A stretch of DNA of 64,000 nucleotides from Aurantimonas sp. HBX-1 (GTDB lineage: Bacteria; Pseudomonadota; Alphaproteobacteria; Rhizobiales; Rhizobiaceae). Both the position numbers and the translations under genes were made by a program. The notes under the pieces are model-generated. The model ran no database searches. It was given only the letters and a program-made list of their open reading frames with translations, and was not told where the DNA came from. Position 1 is the stretch's first letter. Every line of letters starts with the position of its first letter. The DNA is taken from positions 509,501-573,500 of the forward strand of contig NZ_CP090066.1 of assembly GCF_021391535.1 (NCBI RefSeq), written 5' to 3'. Shown here in pieces: positions 17,165-26,404 of the stretch.

Positions 17165-18172
17165 ATGTCGCTTTCCATCGCAGTCCTCGGCGCCGGCCGG
17201 ATCGGCAAGGTCCACGCCGCGGCGATCGCCGCAACCCCGGGCGCACGCCTTGCCGCCGTCGCGGACGCCATGGCGCCGGCCGCCGAGGCCCTGGCCGCCG
17301 CCTATGGCTGCCCGATGCGCACGATCGCCGAGATCGCGGCCTCCGGCGACGTCGACGCCGTGGCGATCTGCACGCCGACGGATACCCATGCCGAGCTGAT
17401 CGAGATGTTCGCGCGGGCGAAAAAGCCGATCTTCTGCGAGAAGCCGATCGACCTGTCGCTGGAGCGGGTGCGGCAGTGCCTCGCGGTCGTCGCCGAGACC
17501 GGCACCAAGCTGATGGTCGGCTTCAACCGCCGCTTCGATCCGCATTTCGCCGCGGTCAAGCGCGCCATCGACGAGGGGCGGATCGGCGCGGTCGAGCAGG
17601 TGCTGATCACCAGCCGCGACCCCGGCCTGCCGCATCTCGACTATTTGCCGCGTTCGGGCGGGCTGTTCCGCGACATGACGATCCACGACTTCGACATGGC
17701 CCGGTATCTGCTCGGCGAGGAGATCGAGGCGGTGATGGCGACGGCCTCCGTCCTGGTCGATCCGAAGGTGGGCGAACTGGGCGATGTCGACACGGCAAGC
17801 GTCATCCTGACCACGGCGAGCGGCCGGCAGGCGGTCATCACCAACTCGCGGCGCGCCACCTACGGCTACGACCAGCGCATCGAGGCGCATGGGTCGGAAG
17901 GCATGGTCGCGGCCGAGAACCAGCACGAGGCGAACGTCACGGTGGCATCCGCCGCCGGCTACACGCGGCCGCCGCTGCAGAACTTCTTCATGGACCGATA
18001 TGCCGCCGCCTATGCGGCGGAGATCGCCAGCTTCCTGGCGGCGGTCGAGAACGACGCGGCGATGCAGCCCTCGGGCGAGGACGGGCTGATGGCGCTGGCG
18101 CTGGCCGAGGCCGCCAGCCGCTCCGTCGCCGAGGGACGGCGGGTGCCGATGGCGGAGATCCTGGGCACCTGA
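17165..18172 (+). CDS. iolG: Myo-inositol 2-dehydrogenase
   Basis: A 335-residue Gfo/Idh/MocA dehydrogenase with VLGAGRIG at the N-terminus, CEKP with the catalytic lysine near residue 95, and the inositol dehydrogenase segment GGLFRDMTIHDFDMARYLLG. It oxidises myo-inositol to 2-keto-myo-inositol with NAD+, the first step of the pathway completed by IolE, IolD, IolB and IolC across the divergent region. The ATG at 17165 follows the Hyi-like gene by 26 bases. Length and motifs match the family well. Confidence 0.92.
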   Translation: MSLSIAVLGAGRIGKVHAAAIAATPGARLAAVADAMAPAAEALAAAYGCPMRTIAEIAASGDVDAVAICTPTDTHAELIEMFARAKKPIFCEKPIDLSLERVRQCLAVVAETGTKLMVGFNRRFDPHFAAVKRAIDEGRIGAVEQVLITSRDPGLPHLDYLPRSGGLFRDMTIHDFDMARYLLGEEIEAVMATASVLVDPKVGELGDVDTASVILTTASGRQAVITNSRRATYGYDQRIEAHGSEGMVAAENQHEANVTVASAAGYTRPPLQNFFMDRYAAAYAAEIASFLAAVENDAAMQPSGEDGLMALALAEAASRSVAEGRRVPMAEILGT

Positions 18173-18292
18173 GGGACGGCCATGGCGGCGCCCGCACGCG
18201 CCCGGTTTACAACGGGATCGGATTATCGAACTTGGCGGAGCCGGCGGCACGGTCGCATGAGGGGCGCAGGCGTTGCCTGACGGCTTTCGCCT

Positions 18293-18327
18293 AAAGCGGC
18301 GGCGCGGGTTGCCGCTTGCCGCTTTTT
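18293..18327 (+). terminator. Intrinsic terminator downstream of the plus-strand inositol genes
   Basis: AAAGCGGC (18293-18300) pairs with GCCGCTTT (18318-18325), and the 3' arm runs into five Ts. A nested alternative pairing with the inner GCCGCTT is possible. It ends 40 bases before the TAXI binding-protein ATG, separating the inositol and TRAP units. Confidence 0.7.
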
Positions 18328-18366
18328 CGCCCTAATGTTCCGAATCGGAAACGGGAAGGATCGATG

Positions 18367-19410
18367 ATGGCTTTGCTGAAGAATTCGGGCTGGATGGCGG
18401 CTCTGGCGGTGTGCGCGGGCGTTGCGACGGGATCGGTATACGCGCAGGAGATGAGCTTCTTCCGCGTCGGCACCGGTGGTACGGCCGGCACCTATTTCCC
18501 GATCGGCGGGCTGCTCGCCAACGCCATTTCCAACCCTCCCGGCGCTCGCGCCTGTGACGAGGGCGGCTCCTGCGGCGTTCCGGGCCTCGTCGCCACCGCG
18601 GTCGCGTCGAACGGCTCCGTCGCCAACATCAACGCCATTGCCGGCGGCTCGCTCGAGTCCGGCTTCTCGCAGTCGGACGTCGCCTACTGGGCCTATACCG
18701 GCACGGGCGTGTTCGAGGGCCAGCCGGCGGTCGAGAGCGTGCGCGCCATCGCCAATCTCTACCCCGAGAGCATCCATCTCGTCGCGCGGGCCGATTCCGG
18801 CATCAAGAGCGTCGCCGACCTCGCCGGCAAGAAGGTCTCGATGGACGAGCCAGGCTCGGGCACGCTCGTCGATGCGCGGCTGATTCTCGAGGCGTACGGC
18901 CTGAGCGAAGACGACATCGAGCCAGAATTCCTCAAGCCCAACCAGGCCGCCGACCTGATGCGCGACGGCAATATGGACGCGTTCTTCTTCGTCGGCGGGT
19001 TCCCCGCCGGCGCCATCGCGGAGCTCGCCACCAGCCTCGACATCACGCTGGTGCCGATCGCCGGCCCCGAGGCGGAAGCGATCCGCGAAGACTACGCCTT
19101 CTTCTCGACCAACACGGTGCCGGCGGGCACCTACGAGGGCGTCGACGCGGACGTCCAGACGCTCGCCGTCGGCGCGCAATGGGTGACCAGCGCAGAGCAG
19201 CCCGAAGAGCTGATCTACCAGATCACCAAGGCGGTGTGGAACGAGAGCTCGCGCGCGCTGCTCGATTCGGGTCATTCGAAGGGCAAGGAAATCCGCATGG
19301 AGACCGCGGTGGAGGGGGTTGGCATTCCGCTGCATCCCGGCGCCGAGCGCTTCTATCGCGAGGCGGGCCTCGAGATTCCCGCGGCGCCGGAAGCACCGGC
19401 CGCGCAGTAA
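18367..19410 (+). CDS. TAXI-family TRAP transporter solute-binding protein
   Basis: A 347-residue exported protein. A Sec signal peptide ends at about VYAQE. The TAXI hallmark FFRVGTGGTAGTYFPIGG follows, then QSDVAYWAYTGTG and YPESIHLVARADSGI. TAXI proteins deliver substrates to a Na+ or H+ driven TRAP permease; some bind glutamate or dicarboxylates, many are unassigned. GGAAGGA lies six bases before the ATG at 18367, so that start is preferred over the adjacent ATG at 18364. An internal CDEGGSC segment may form a disulphide. The permease gene follows. Confidence 0.9.
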   Translation: MALLKNSGWMAALAVCAGVATGSVYAQEMSFFRVGTGGTAGTYFPIGGLLANAISNPPGARACDEGGSCGVPGLVATAVASNGSVANINAIAGGSLESGFSQSDVAYWAYTGTGVFEGQPAVESVRAIANLYPESIHLVARADSGIKSVADLAGKKVSMDEPGSGTLVDARLILEAYGLSEDDIEPEFLKPNQAADLMRDGNMDAFFFVGGFPAGAIAELATSLDITLVPIAGPEAEAIREDYAFFSTNTVPAGTYEGVDADVQTLAVGAQWVTSAEQPEELIYQITKAVWNESSRALLDSGHSKGKEIRMETAVEGVGIPLHPGAERFYREAGLEIPAAPEAPAAQ

Positions 19411-19433
19411 GCGTTCAGTCGCGACGAAAATGC

Positions 19434-19463
19434 TGCGGGATCGGCTTTCGGGCCGGTCCCGCA
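19434..19463 (+). terminator. Intercistronic hairpin between TRAP binding protein and permease
   Basis: Twelve bases at 19434-19445 pair with 19452-19463 (TGCGGGATCGGC with GCCGGTCCCGCA, one G-U) around a 6-base loop. There is no U-tract, so it may stabilise the upstream mRNA or partly attenuate rather than end transcription. This fits the need for more binding protein than permease. Confidence 0.5.
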
Positions 19464-19494
19464 TGGCTTTCGGGCACAAGCTTAGGATTTGACG

Positions 19495-21525
19495 ATGACG
19501 GCGCCGGACGTGACCTTCGACGAAGCCAAGGCGCGCGAACTGGAGGAAAAGTTCGACCCCGAGGTGCGCTTCCGCCCGCTGGGGCCGGTGGCCAGCTGGA
19601 TCGCCGCGCTGGCGCTGTTCTCGCTGTCGCTGTTCCACTACTACACCGCCGGCTTCGGGCTGCTACGCGAGGTCACCCATCGCGGCGTCCACATGGCCTT
19701 CGTGCTGGCGCTGATCTTCCTGGTGTTCTCCGGCAAGCGCGGCGACGACAAGCTCTATGGCGGCTCGCTCTGGCGACCCGCCGGCATTCCGGTCGTCGAC
19801 TGGGTGCTGATGGCGCTCGCGGTGGTCTCGACGCTGTACGTGCCGTGGGTCTTCCACGATCTCGCCTTCCGCGTCGGCAATCCGCTGGCGATCGACGTCA
19901 TCATGGGCTCGATCCTCATCGCCGTGCTGCTCGAGGCGACGCGGCGGTCGATGGGCTGGCCGCTGCCGGTGATCGCCATCATCATCATGGCCTACGGCAT
20001 GTTCGGGCGCTATGCGCCGGGCCTCCTGGTGCATCCCGGCGCGAGCTGGTCGACGCTGGTCAACCACCTCTATTTGACCAGCCAAGGCATCTACGGCCTG
20101 CCCGTCGGCGTGGTCGCGACCTACGTCTTCCACTTCGTGCTGTTCGGCGTGCTGGCGACGCGCATGGGGCTCGGCCAGCTGTTCATCGACACGGCCACCT
20201 CGATCGCCGGGCGGTTTTCCGGCGGCCCGGCCAAGGTCTCGGTGGTCGCCTCGGCGCTGATGGGCTCGATCTCCGGCTCCTCCATCGCCAATGCCGTGAC
20301 CACCGGCTCGCTGACCATCCCGGCGATGGTGCGCATCGGCTATCCCCGCCATTTCGCCGCCGCGGTCGAGGCCGCGGCCTCCACCGGCGGTCAGATCACC
20401 CCGCCGATCATGGGGGCCGCGGCCTTCCTGATGATCGAGTTCCTGGCGATCCCCTACACGCACGTGATGATCGCCGCGCTGGTGCCGGCCTTCATGCATT
20501 TCTTCGGCGTGCTGATGCAGGTGCATTTCGAGGCCAAGCGCCGCGGCCTGCGCGGCCTGACGCGCGAGGAGATGCCGCAGATCTGGCGCGTCCTGAAGCG
20601 CGACTGGCCGACGCTGATCCCGCTCTTCGTCCTCGTCGCCATCCTGATGAACGGCTTCACGCCGTATCTGGCGGCGTTCTGGGGCATCACCGCCTGCATG
20701 GTCATCGGCCTGGTCAACCCGCGCCACCGGCTGACCCCGCTCGACATCTTCGACGCCTTCGTGACCGGCGCGAAATATGCCCTCGCCGTCGGCGCGGCGG
20801 CGGCGACGGTGGGCATCGTCATCGGCGTCGTCACGCTGACCGGCGTTTCCTTCAAGGTCGCCTACATCGTCACCTCGACGGCCGCGTCCTGGGCGGCTGC
20901 GGCGGAAGCGGTGATGCCCTTCGAGCTGATGGGCACGGCAGCGCTGACGCTGCTGATGACGCTGATCCTCACCGGCGTCGTCTGCATCATCATGGGCACC
21001 GGCGTGCCCACCACCGCGAACTACCTGATCATGGTGACGGTAACGGCGCCGATCCTGGCGCTGCTCGGCGTCGAGCCGCTGGTGGCGCACTTCTTCGTGT
21101 TCTACTACGGCATCCTCGCCGACATCACCCCGCCGGTGGCGCTCTGCGCCTACGCCACGGCGGGCATCGCCGGGGCGAACCCGTTCACCGCCGGCAACAC
21201 GGCCTTCCGGCTCGGCATGGGCAAGGCGCTGGTGCCGTTCGTCTTCGTGTTCTCCCCGTCGCTGCTGATCATGGTTCAGGATTTCAGCCTGCAGGAATTC
21301 GCGCTGGCGACCTTCGGCTGCGTCCTCGGCATCACCGCGCTGTCCGCGGCGTTCTCGGACTATCTGCTGGACCGGCTCTGGTGGTGGGAGCGCGTGCTGC
21401 TCGGCTTCGCGGCGATCCTGCTGGTGGCGCCGGAACTGACCACCACGATCATCGGCACCGCGATCTTCCTGCCGATCGCGGCACGGCCGCTGTTCTGGAA
21501 GCGGCGGGACGCGGTGCCGGCGTAG
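19495..21525 (+). CDS. TAXI-TRAP transporter permease, fused small and large membrane subunits
   Basis: A 676-residue polytopic inner-membrane protein. An N-terminal part with about four segments (residues about 30-150) corresponds to the DctQ-like subunit and the rest to the DctM-like channel, with GSISGSSIANAVTTGSLTIP and YYGILADITPPVALCAYA as typical TRAP segments. Such fusions are the rule in TAXI systems. The ATG at 19495 has AGGA seven bases upstream; a TTG two codons earlier is less likely. It works with the binding protein encoded upstream. Substrate unknown. Confidence 0.92.
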   Translation: MTAPDVTFDEAKARELEEKFDPEVRFRPLGPVASWIAALALFSLSLFHYYTAGFGLLREVTHRGVHMAFVLALIFLVFSGKRGDDKLYGGSLWRPAGIPVVDWVLMALAVVSTLYVPWVFHDLAFRVGNPLAIDVIMGSILIAVLLEATRRSMGWPLPVIAIIIMAYGMFGRYAPGLLVHPGASWSTLVNHLYLTSQGIYGLPVGVVATYVFHFVLFGVLATRMGLGQLFIDTATSIAGRFSGGPAKVSVVASALMGSISGSSIANAVTTGSLTIPAMVRIGYPRHFAAAVEAAASTGGQITPPIMGAAAFLMIEFLAIPYTHVMIAALVPAFMHFFGVLMQVHFEAKRRGLRGLTREEMPQIWRVLKRDWPTLIPLFVLVAILMNGFTPYLAAFWGITACMVIGLVNPRHRLTPLDIFDAFVTGAKYALAVGAAAATVGIVIGVVTLTGVSFKVAYIVTSTAASWAAAAEAVMPFELMGTAALTLLMTLILTGVVCIIMGTGVPTTANYLIMVTVTAPILALLGVEPLVAHFFVFYYGILADITPPVALCAYATAGIAGANPFTAGNTAFRLGMGKALVPFVFVFSPSLLIMVQDFSLQEFALATFGCVLGITALSAAFSDYLLDRLWWWERVLLGFAAILLVAPELTTTIIGTAIFLPIAARPLFWKRRDAVPA

Positions 21526-21637
21526 CCGCCGGCGCCGCCGCCGAGGCGGCCGGCCGCGCGCCCCGGCCGTCCATCCGGGGTGCGGATCGGGGCATCCGCG
21601 AAAGGGGCGACGGGTTTCCCCGTGCCCCTCTCGCCTG

Positions 21638-23515
21638 TCACAGCTGGCCGATGTCGGGCGGCGAGGCGCCGAACCAGTTCTTCTGCATCAACAGCCGCGC
21701 CTCTTCGGCCGCCCTTGCGTCGCCCCGCATCTCGGCTGCGCGCAGCAGGCCGGCCGCCACCCAGCCATTGTTGGGCGAGCGCTCCAGCGCCGCGCGGAAG
21801 GCCGCCTCGGCCTCCTCGGCGTTGCCCTGTTCCAGCAGGGCGGCACCGAAGGACTGGTGCAGCGGATAGTACCAGAAGGGCGGCTCCATGTAGGGGATCT
21901 GGTCCTGCGTGGCGGCGAGTTCGGCAAACACCGCGGCGGCCCTGGCGTGGTCCCCCTCCGCCTGTGCCACCCGGGCCTCGATCACCCTGGCCGCGATGGC
22001 GAGGATCGTCGGGCCGGGGACGCCCTGCGCCGGCATCGCCTCGATATCCGGCGTGGCGCCCAGGGCGTCGATCGCCGCCGCCTCGTCCAGCGCTGCCTGT
22101 CGCTGCCCGGTCCGCGCCAGGACGACGCCGCGGGCGTAGTGCCAGGCGGCCCGCACGAAGGGGAAGTCGGCCGAGGGCTCCGGCAGGGCGAGCACCGTCT
22201 CGGGCGGGGAGAAATGCGCGTGGACGTTGTAGGGCGCGGCGGCGATGGGCTGGGTCCAGGGAACGTCGCGCTTGGCACGGTCCGAGACCATGCCGGCGAG
22301 CGCCTCCGCCGCCTTGAGGGCGGTGGTGCCGTCGCCGCCCATCAGGGCCGAGGTCAGGATGAAGTGGACGTTGTGGGCGTGATAGCCCTCGGCATAGAGG
22401 AGGCTCGCCCCGCCCTCCTGGAGCAGCGCCTCGTCGGCCTTGGCGGCGCGGATGTTCGCGTCGAGGCTCTCGCGCCAGCGGCCGGTGCGATACCAGATGT
22501 GGCTCGGCATGTGCACCAGGTGCCCGGCCCCCGGCATGAGCGCCTCGAGCCGTTCCGCATGCGGTATGGCGCGCTCCATGTAGTCCGACGCCTCGACGGC
22601 ATGGATGTAGAGATGGATCGCCCCCGGATGGTCCGGTTCCGGCACCAGCGGCCCGAGCGGCGCATCGCCGAGCGTCGCTTCCAGCAGCGCGATCATCCGG
22701 GCGGTGCGGCCCTTCGGGGTGCTGCCGTCTTCGGCCCAGTAGTCCCACGGGCTGAGATTCATGATCGCGTCGGCGGTCAGCACCGCGATGTGGGCATCGT
22801 CGGGAAACCGCTCCTGCACCGCCTGCATCGCGTCGGCGTAGGCTTCGTCCAGCGCCTTGCGGTCGGCCGATGGGTCGGCGGAGTGGCGCTTCGCCAAGGC
22901 CTCGATCAGCGCCGCCTGCTTCTCGTCGGCCCCCGGCAGTCGCTGCCGCGCCGCTTCCAGCGCCGCCAGCGCGCGGACATTGGCGTCTTCCAGCATCGGG
23001 TAGTTGATGTGCGGGCCGAGGACCCACGCCTCGCCCCAGAAGCACATGGCGCAGTCGGGATCGAGTTCCTGCGCGGCCCGGAAGGCGCGGGCCGCCTCGG
23101 CATGGTTGAAGCCCCAGCCGAGCCGGTAGCCCTGGTCGAAATAGGCGCGGGCCTCCGGCGTCATCTGCCCGGCCGCCGCCCAGCTCAGCTTGCCGAGATT
23201 GTCGAAGAGCGGCGGGCGCGCCGTGCTGCGCGGCGCCGCGGCGCTCGACGGCAGGTCGCGGGCATAGGTGCCGATCTCGGTGCGGCCGGGCTTACCCTGG
23301 GCCGTGGACGGGGCCTCGGCCATAGGCTGGGCGCCGGCTCCCGACAGCTGGGCCATCTGCCACAGCCGGTGGAGGTGATGGGCCTGCGAGCCCTGGTGGC
23401 TGCCGAGCGGACAGGCTGTCGCGGCGGCCCCGGGCAGGAGCCCGGCGAGGGCGACGGTTGCGAAGAGGAGGGTGGGCGTGGGGAAGAAACGGCGCCCAGC
23501 GTTTGCTTTCGTCAT
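21638..23515 (-). CDS. Exported TPR-repeat protein of unknown function
   Basis: A 625-residue protein with an N-terminal hydrophobic stretch (FFPTPTLLFATVALAGLLPG) and a cysteine shortly after (ATACPLG), so secretion is likely and a lipoprotein is possible. The body is rich in TPR-like helices: FDQGYRLGWGFNHAEAARAF, AALEAARQRLPGADEKQ and a last clear repeat near FGAALLEQGNAEEAEAAFRA. A CAMCFWGEAW segment could bind metal or form a disulphide. GGAG six bases before the ATG at 23515 decides the start; in-frame ATGs at 23527 and 23539 exist. I recognise the family as a conserved hypothetical, without a known function. Confidence 0.8.
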   Translation of the reverse strand: MTKANAGRRFFPTPTLLFATVALAGLLPGAAATACPLGSHQGSQAHHLHRLWQMAQLSGAGAQPMAEAPSTAQGKPGRTEIGTYARDLPSSAAAPRSTARPPLFDNLGKLSWAAAGQMTPEARAYFDQGYRLGWGFNHAEAARAFRAAQELDPDCAMCFWGEAWVLGPHINYPMLEDANVRALAALEAARQRLPGADEKQAALIEALAKRHSADPSADRKALDEAYADAMQAVQERFPDDAHIAVLTADAIMNLSPWDYWAEDGSTPKGRTARMIALLEATLGDAPLGPLVPEPDHPGAIHLYIHAVEASDYMERAIPHAERLEALMPGAGHLVHMPSHIWYRTGRWRESLDANIRAAKADEALLQEGGASLLYAEGYHAHNVHFILTSALMGGDGTTALKAAEALAGMVSDRAKRDVPWTQPIAAAPYNVHAHFSPPETVLALPEPSADFPFVRAAWHYARGVVLARTGQRQAALDEAAAIDALGATPDIEAMPAQGVPGPTILAIAARVIEARVAQAEGDHARAAAVFAELAATQDQIPYMEPPFWYYPLHQSFGAALLEQGNAEEAEAAFRAALERSPNNGWVAAGLLRAAEMRGDARAAEEARLLMQKNWFGASPPDIGQL

Positions 23516-23801
23516 GACGAACTCCATGAGTTGGTTCATGCCAGGACGCGAGCGTCCAGCTCGCGCCGGTCTCAGGGATCGAAAGTCAAAGTGCCCGTTT
23601 GGCTGCAGCGGATCGCGCCTCGCGGGCGGCTCTCGCCGGTCGCGCGGCGATGGCGCCAGTCCCACGTCCGCGGCCGACGGCGCAATTCTACACCTTGTGC
23701 GGGGAGGGCGCCATCGCCCGCCAGGTGCAAGCCTCCTCGGCTGCCCCGACCCGGATCTGCCGCTTCCAGGCGAAGATCGGCCGATGCCGGATGCCGGCGC
23801 T

Positions 23802-23829
23802 GGAACCACTCCGGGCATTCGCAGCGTTC
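23802..23829 (+). promoter_or_regulatory. Possible EcfG (general stress response) promoter
   Basis: GGAAC (23802-23806) is followed after 18 bases by CGTTC (23825-23829), resembling the alphaproteobacterial EcfG pattern GGAAC-N16/17-CGTT with a spacer one base longer than usual. It lies 25 bases before the ATG of a 63-residue protein. Apart from this, the 338-base region 23516-23853 shows nothing else I can name. Confidence 0.4.
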
Positions 23830-23853
23830 ATGCTCTTCCAAGGAGGAACAGTC

Positions 23854-24045
23854 ATGACAGCCGACAAGCCCGACATCCCCGCCGACGAGAACGACCGGCA
23901 GGACCCGAAGGCGCGGGAGCGCGAGACGGAACGCGCCAAACCCGGCCGGCACGGCGACGGCGCGACGCCGGACAAGGTCGACGAGACGATGGCGGACGGG
24001 CTCGATTTTCCGGACGACGACCCGGCGCGCGAACGGTCACGCTGA
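23854..24045 (+). CDS. Small acidic hydrophilic protein, 63 residues
   Basis: A short gene with a perfect AGGAGG Shine-Dalgarno sequence eight bases before its ATG, which is the main reason to accept it. The product has no hydrophobic segment and is very rich in Asp, Glu, Arg and Lys (ADENDRQDPKARERETERA; DETMADGLDFPDDDP). Its composition suggests an intrinsically disordered stress protein; small proteins of this kind are common in general stress regulons. No family can be named. It may be preceded by an EcfG-type promoter and is followed by a hairpin. Confidence 0.75.
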   Translation: MTADKPDIPADENDRQDPKARERETERAKPGRHGDGATPDKVDETMADGLDFPDDDPARERSR

Positions 24046-24053
24046 ACGGGGAG

Positions 24054-24077
24054 GCCGCTCCTGCGCCCGGGAGCGGC
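24054..24077 (+). terminator. Hairpin after the 63-residue protein gene
   Basis: GCCGCTCC (24054-24061) pairs perfectly with GGAGCGGC (24070-24077) around an 8-base loop, nine bases after the TGA. A weak GTTTCTC follows instead of a full U-tract. It lies between convergent genes. Confidence 0.5.
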
Positions 24078-24133
24078 TCAACCGTTTCTCCGGGCGCAGG
24101 CGGGGTGGAGGTCGGGGCCCCGGCGTCTCCTCC

Positions 24134-26404
24134 CTAGTCCCTTTGCGGCTCGCCGATCAGATCGGACAGCATGATCGGGAACCGCCGGAGCCGCCGGCCC
24201 GTCGCGTGCCAGACGGCATTGGCGATGGCGGCGCCGGTGCCGGTGATGCCGATCTCGCCGACGCCCTTGATCCCGAGGGCGTTCACGTGGGGATCGTCCT
24301 CGTGCACGAGGATCGCCTCGAGCGAGGGGACGTCGGCATTGACCGGGATATGGTACTCGGCAAAGTCGGCATTCATGATCCGCCCCGAGCGGTGGTCGAC
24401 GACCGCATGCTCGTGCAGGGCGAAGGAGATGCCCCAGATCATCCCGCCGAACAGCTGGCTCTCGACCAGCCGCGGGTTGATGACGCGCCCGGCGGCGAAC
24501 GCGCCGACCAGCCGGCTCACGCGGATCTGCCCGAGATCGGGATCGACCTTCACCTCGGCAAACACCGCGCCGTGGGCGTGCATGGCGTAAGCCTCCTGCG
24601 AAGCACCGTCGACGGCACCCTGGCCGCTCGCGTCAATCTCGGCGAGGCCGGCACGCTCCAGGATGGCCGCGAAGGACTCGCCGCGGCTTTCGTCGTCACG
24701 CCGCACCAGGCGCCCGTCGCGGGCCAGCGTGCCGACATTGCCGGCGCCGAAGAGCGGCGAGCGTTCGTCGGCCATCGCGATGTCGGCCAATCGGGCGAGC
24801 ACGTTGACGCCGGCATTGTGCAGCGCCAGCCCGGCGGTCGCGGTGTGGCCGGAGCCGCCGGCGATGCCGGCGTCGGGGAGGTCCGACGTGCCCGCCCTGA
24901 ACTCGACCGCGTCGATGGAGAGGCCGAGCGCGTCCGCGCCGATCTGCGCCAGCGCCGTCCAGGCGCCCTGGCCCATGTCGTGGGCGCCGGTCTCCAGGAG
25001 CGCCGGCCCGTCGCGGCGGATCACGGCGCGGGCGTTCGCCTGGAACATCACCGCCGGGAAGGTCGCCGTGCCGACGCCCCAGCCGACGAGCAGCCCGTCC
25101 GTATCGCGCATCTGGCGGGGCTCGAGGGGTCGTGCGGTCCAGCCGAAGCGCTCGGCCCCGTGCTCGTAGCAGTCCCTGAGGCGTTTCGACGAGAACGGCT
25201 TGCCGGACATCGGCTCCACGTCCGCGTAATTCCTCAGCCGGAACGCCAGCGGGTCCATCGCGGCGGCATAGGCGGCCTCGTCGATGGCGCTCTCCAGGGT
25301 GATCGAGCCGCTGGCCTCGCCCGGCGCCCGCATGAAGAGCGGCGTGCCGGTGTCGAGACGCACGGCGTCGTAGCTCGTGCGGATGGCGGGGCTCGCATAG
25401 AGCGTGTGCGCGACGTCCGCCGCCGGCTCGAAGAAGTCGTCGAAGGTGCTCGACGCCGTCCTCGTGTGGTTCGCGATGGCGGTGAGGGCGCCATCCTCGG
25501 CGATGCCGATGCGCAGCGACTGGCGGGTGGCGGCGCGGTGGCCGACGGGGCCGAACATCTGCTCGCGGGGCAGCACCAGCTTCACCGGGCGGCCCGTGTG
25601 TCGCGCCGCCATGATGCCGAGCACCTGCGGGCCGGCCGGGAAGCCCTTCGACCCGAAGCCGCCGCCGAGATAGGGGCTGCGGATCGCGATATTCTCCGGC
25701 GGAATGCCGAACAGGCCGGCGAGGCGCTGCTGCGCCATGGCCAGCCCCTGCGTCGGCATGTCGAGCGACAGCCGGTCGCCGTCCCAGGCGGCGACGACGC
25801 AATGCGGTTCCATCGCGTTGTGGTACTGCGCCGGGGTCTCGTAGGTCGCCTCGACGCGGCGATGCGCGCCGCGCAGGCCCGCCTCCACATCGCCCTTCTC
25901 GGCGAGCGAGGGGCTGCCGACGCCGACCGCTTGCGGCACGAAGCTCTCGGCCCCGTCGAGGCCGACGCGGGCGGCATCCACCTCGTAGCGCGGCGCAAGC
26001 AGCAGCGCGCCCTCGCTCGCCGCCTCCAGCGTCTCGGCGATCACCACGGCGATGGGCTGGCCGGCATAACGGACCCGGTCGTTCTGCAGGAGGTCCAGTC
26101 GGAACATGAAGGGGTTGGTCTTCGCGTCCGGGTCCATGGCGAGGGCCGGTCGGTTGCCCGTCGTCAGCACGTCGACGACGCCCGGATGGGCGCGCGCCGC
26201 GGCCTCGTCGAGGCCGACGACGCGGCCCCTTGCGATCGTGCTGGTGGCGCAGACGGCATAGAGCATGCCGTCCGGGTGGTTGTCGGCGGCATAGGTGGCG
26301 GCGCCGGTGACCTTCAGGACACCTTCGCGGCGGGTCAGGCCCTGGCCGCTATTGGAGCCGTGCCGGCGGTGCTGGGAGTTCTCGGTCAGGCGGATATCAG
26401 ACAT
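24134..26404 (-). CDS. Molybdenum hydroxylase, molybdopterin-binding subunit (PaoC-like aldehyde oxidoreductase)
   Basis: A 756-residue large subunit of the xanthine oxidase family. LGGGFGSKGF (molybdopterin site) and the C-terminal GVGEIGITG with the catalytic glutamate at E717 are intact. The exact GVGE context is typical of PaoC/YagR-type aldehyde oxidoreductases rather than xanthine dehydrogenase proper. It accepts a hydride from an aldehyde or heterocycle and passes electrons to the iron-sulphur and FAD subunits. The ATG at 26404 is chosen because it makes an 8-base overlap with the FAD-subunit gene; the open frame upstream has no family similarity. Confidence 0.9.
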   Translation of the reverse strand: MSDIRLTENSQHRRHGSNSGQGLTRREGVLKVTGAATYAADNHPDGMLYAVCATSTIARGRVVGLDEAAARAHPGVVDVLTTGNRPALAMDPDAKTNPFMFRLDLLQNDRVRYAGQPIAVVIAETLEAASEGALLLAPRYEVDAARVGLDGAESFVPQAVGVGSPSLAEKGDVEAGLRGAHRRVEATYETPAQYHNAMEPHCVVAAWDGDRLSLDMPTQGLAMAQQRLAGLFGIPPENIAIRSPYLGGGFGSKGFPAGPQVLGIMAARHTGRPVKLVLPREQMFGPVGHRAATRQSLRIGIAEDGALTAIANHTRTASSTFDDFFEPAADVAHTLYASPAIRTSYDAVRLDTGTPLFMRAPGEASGSITLESAIDEAAYAAAMDPLAFRLRNYADVEPMSGKPFSSKRLRDCYEHGAERFGWTARPLEPRQMRDTDGLLVGWGVGTATFPAVMFQANARAVIRRDGPALLETGAHDMGQGAWTALAQIGADALGLSIDAVEFRAGTSDLPDAGIAGGSGHTATAGLALHNAGVNVLARLADIAMADERSPLFGAGNVGTLARDGRLVRRDDESRGESFAAILERAGLAEIDASGQGAVDGASQEAYAMHAHGAVFAEVKVDPDLGQIRVSRLVGAFAAGRVINPRLVESQLFGGMIWGISFALHEHAVVDHRSGRIMNADFAEYHIPVNADVPSLEAILVHEDDPHVNALGIKGVGEIGITGTGAAIANAVWHATGRRLRRFPIMLSDLIGEPQRD

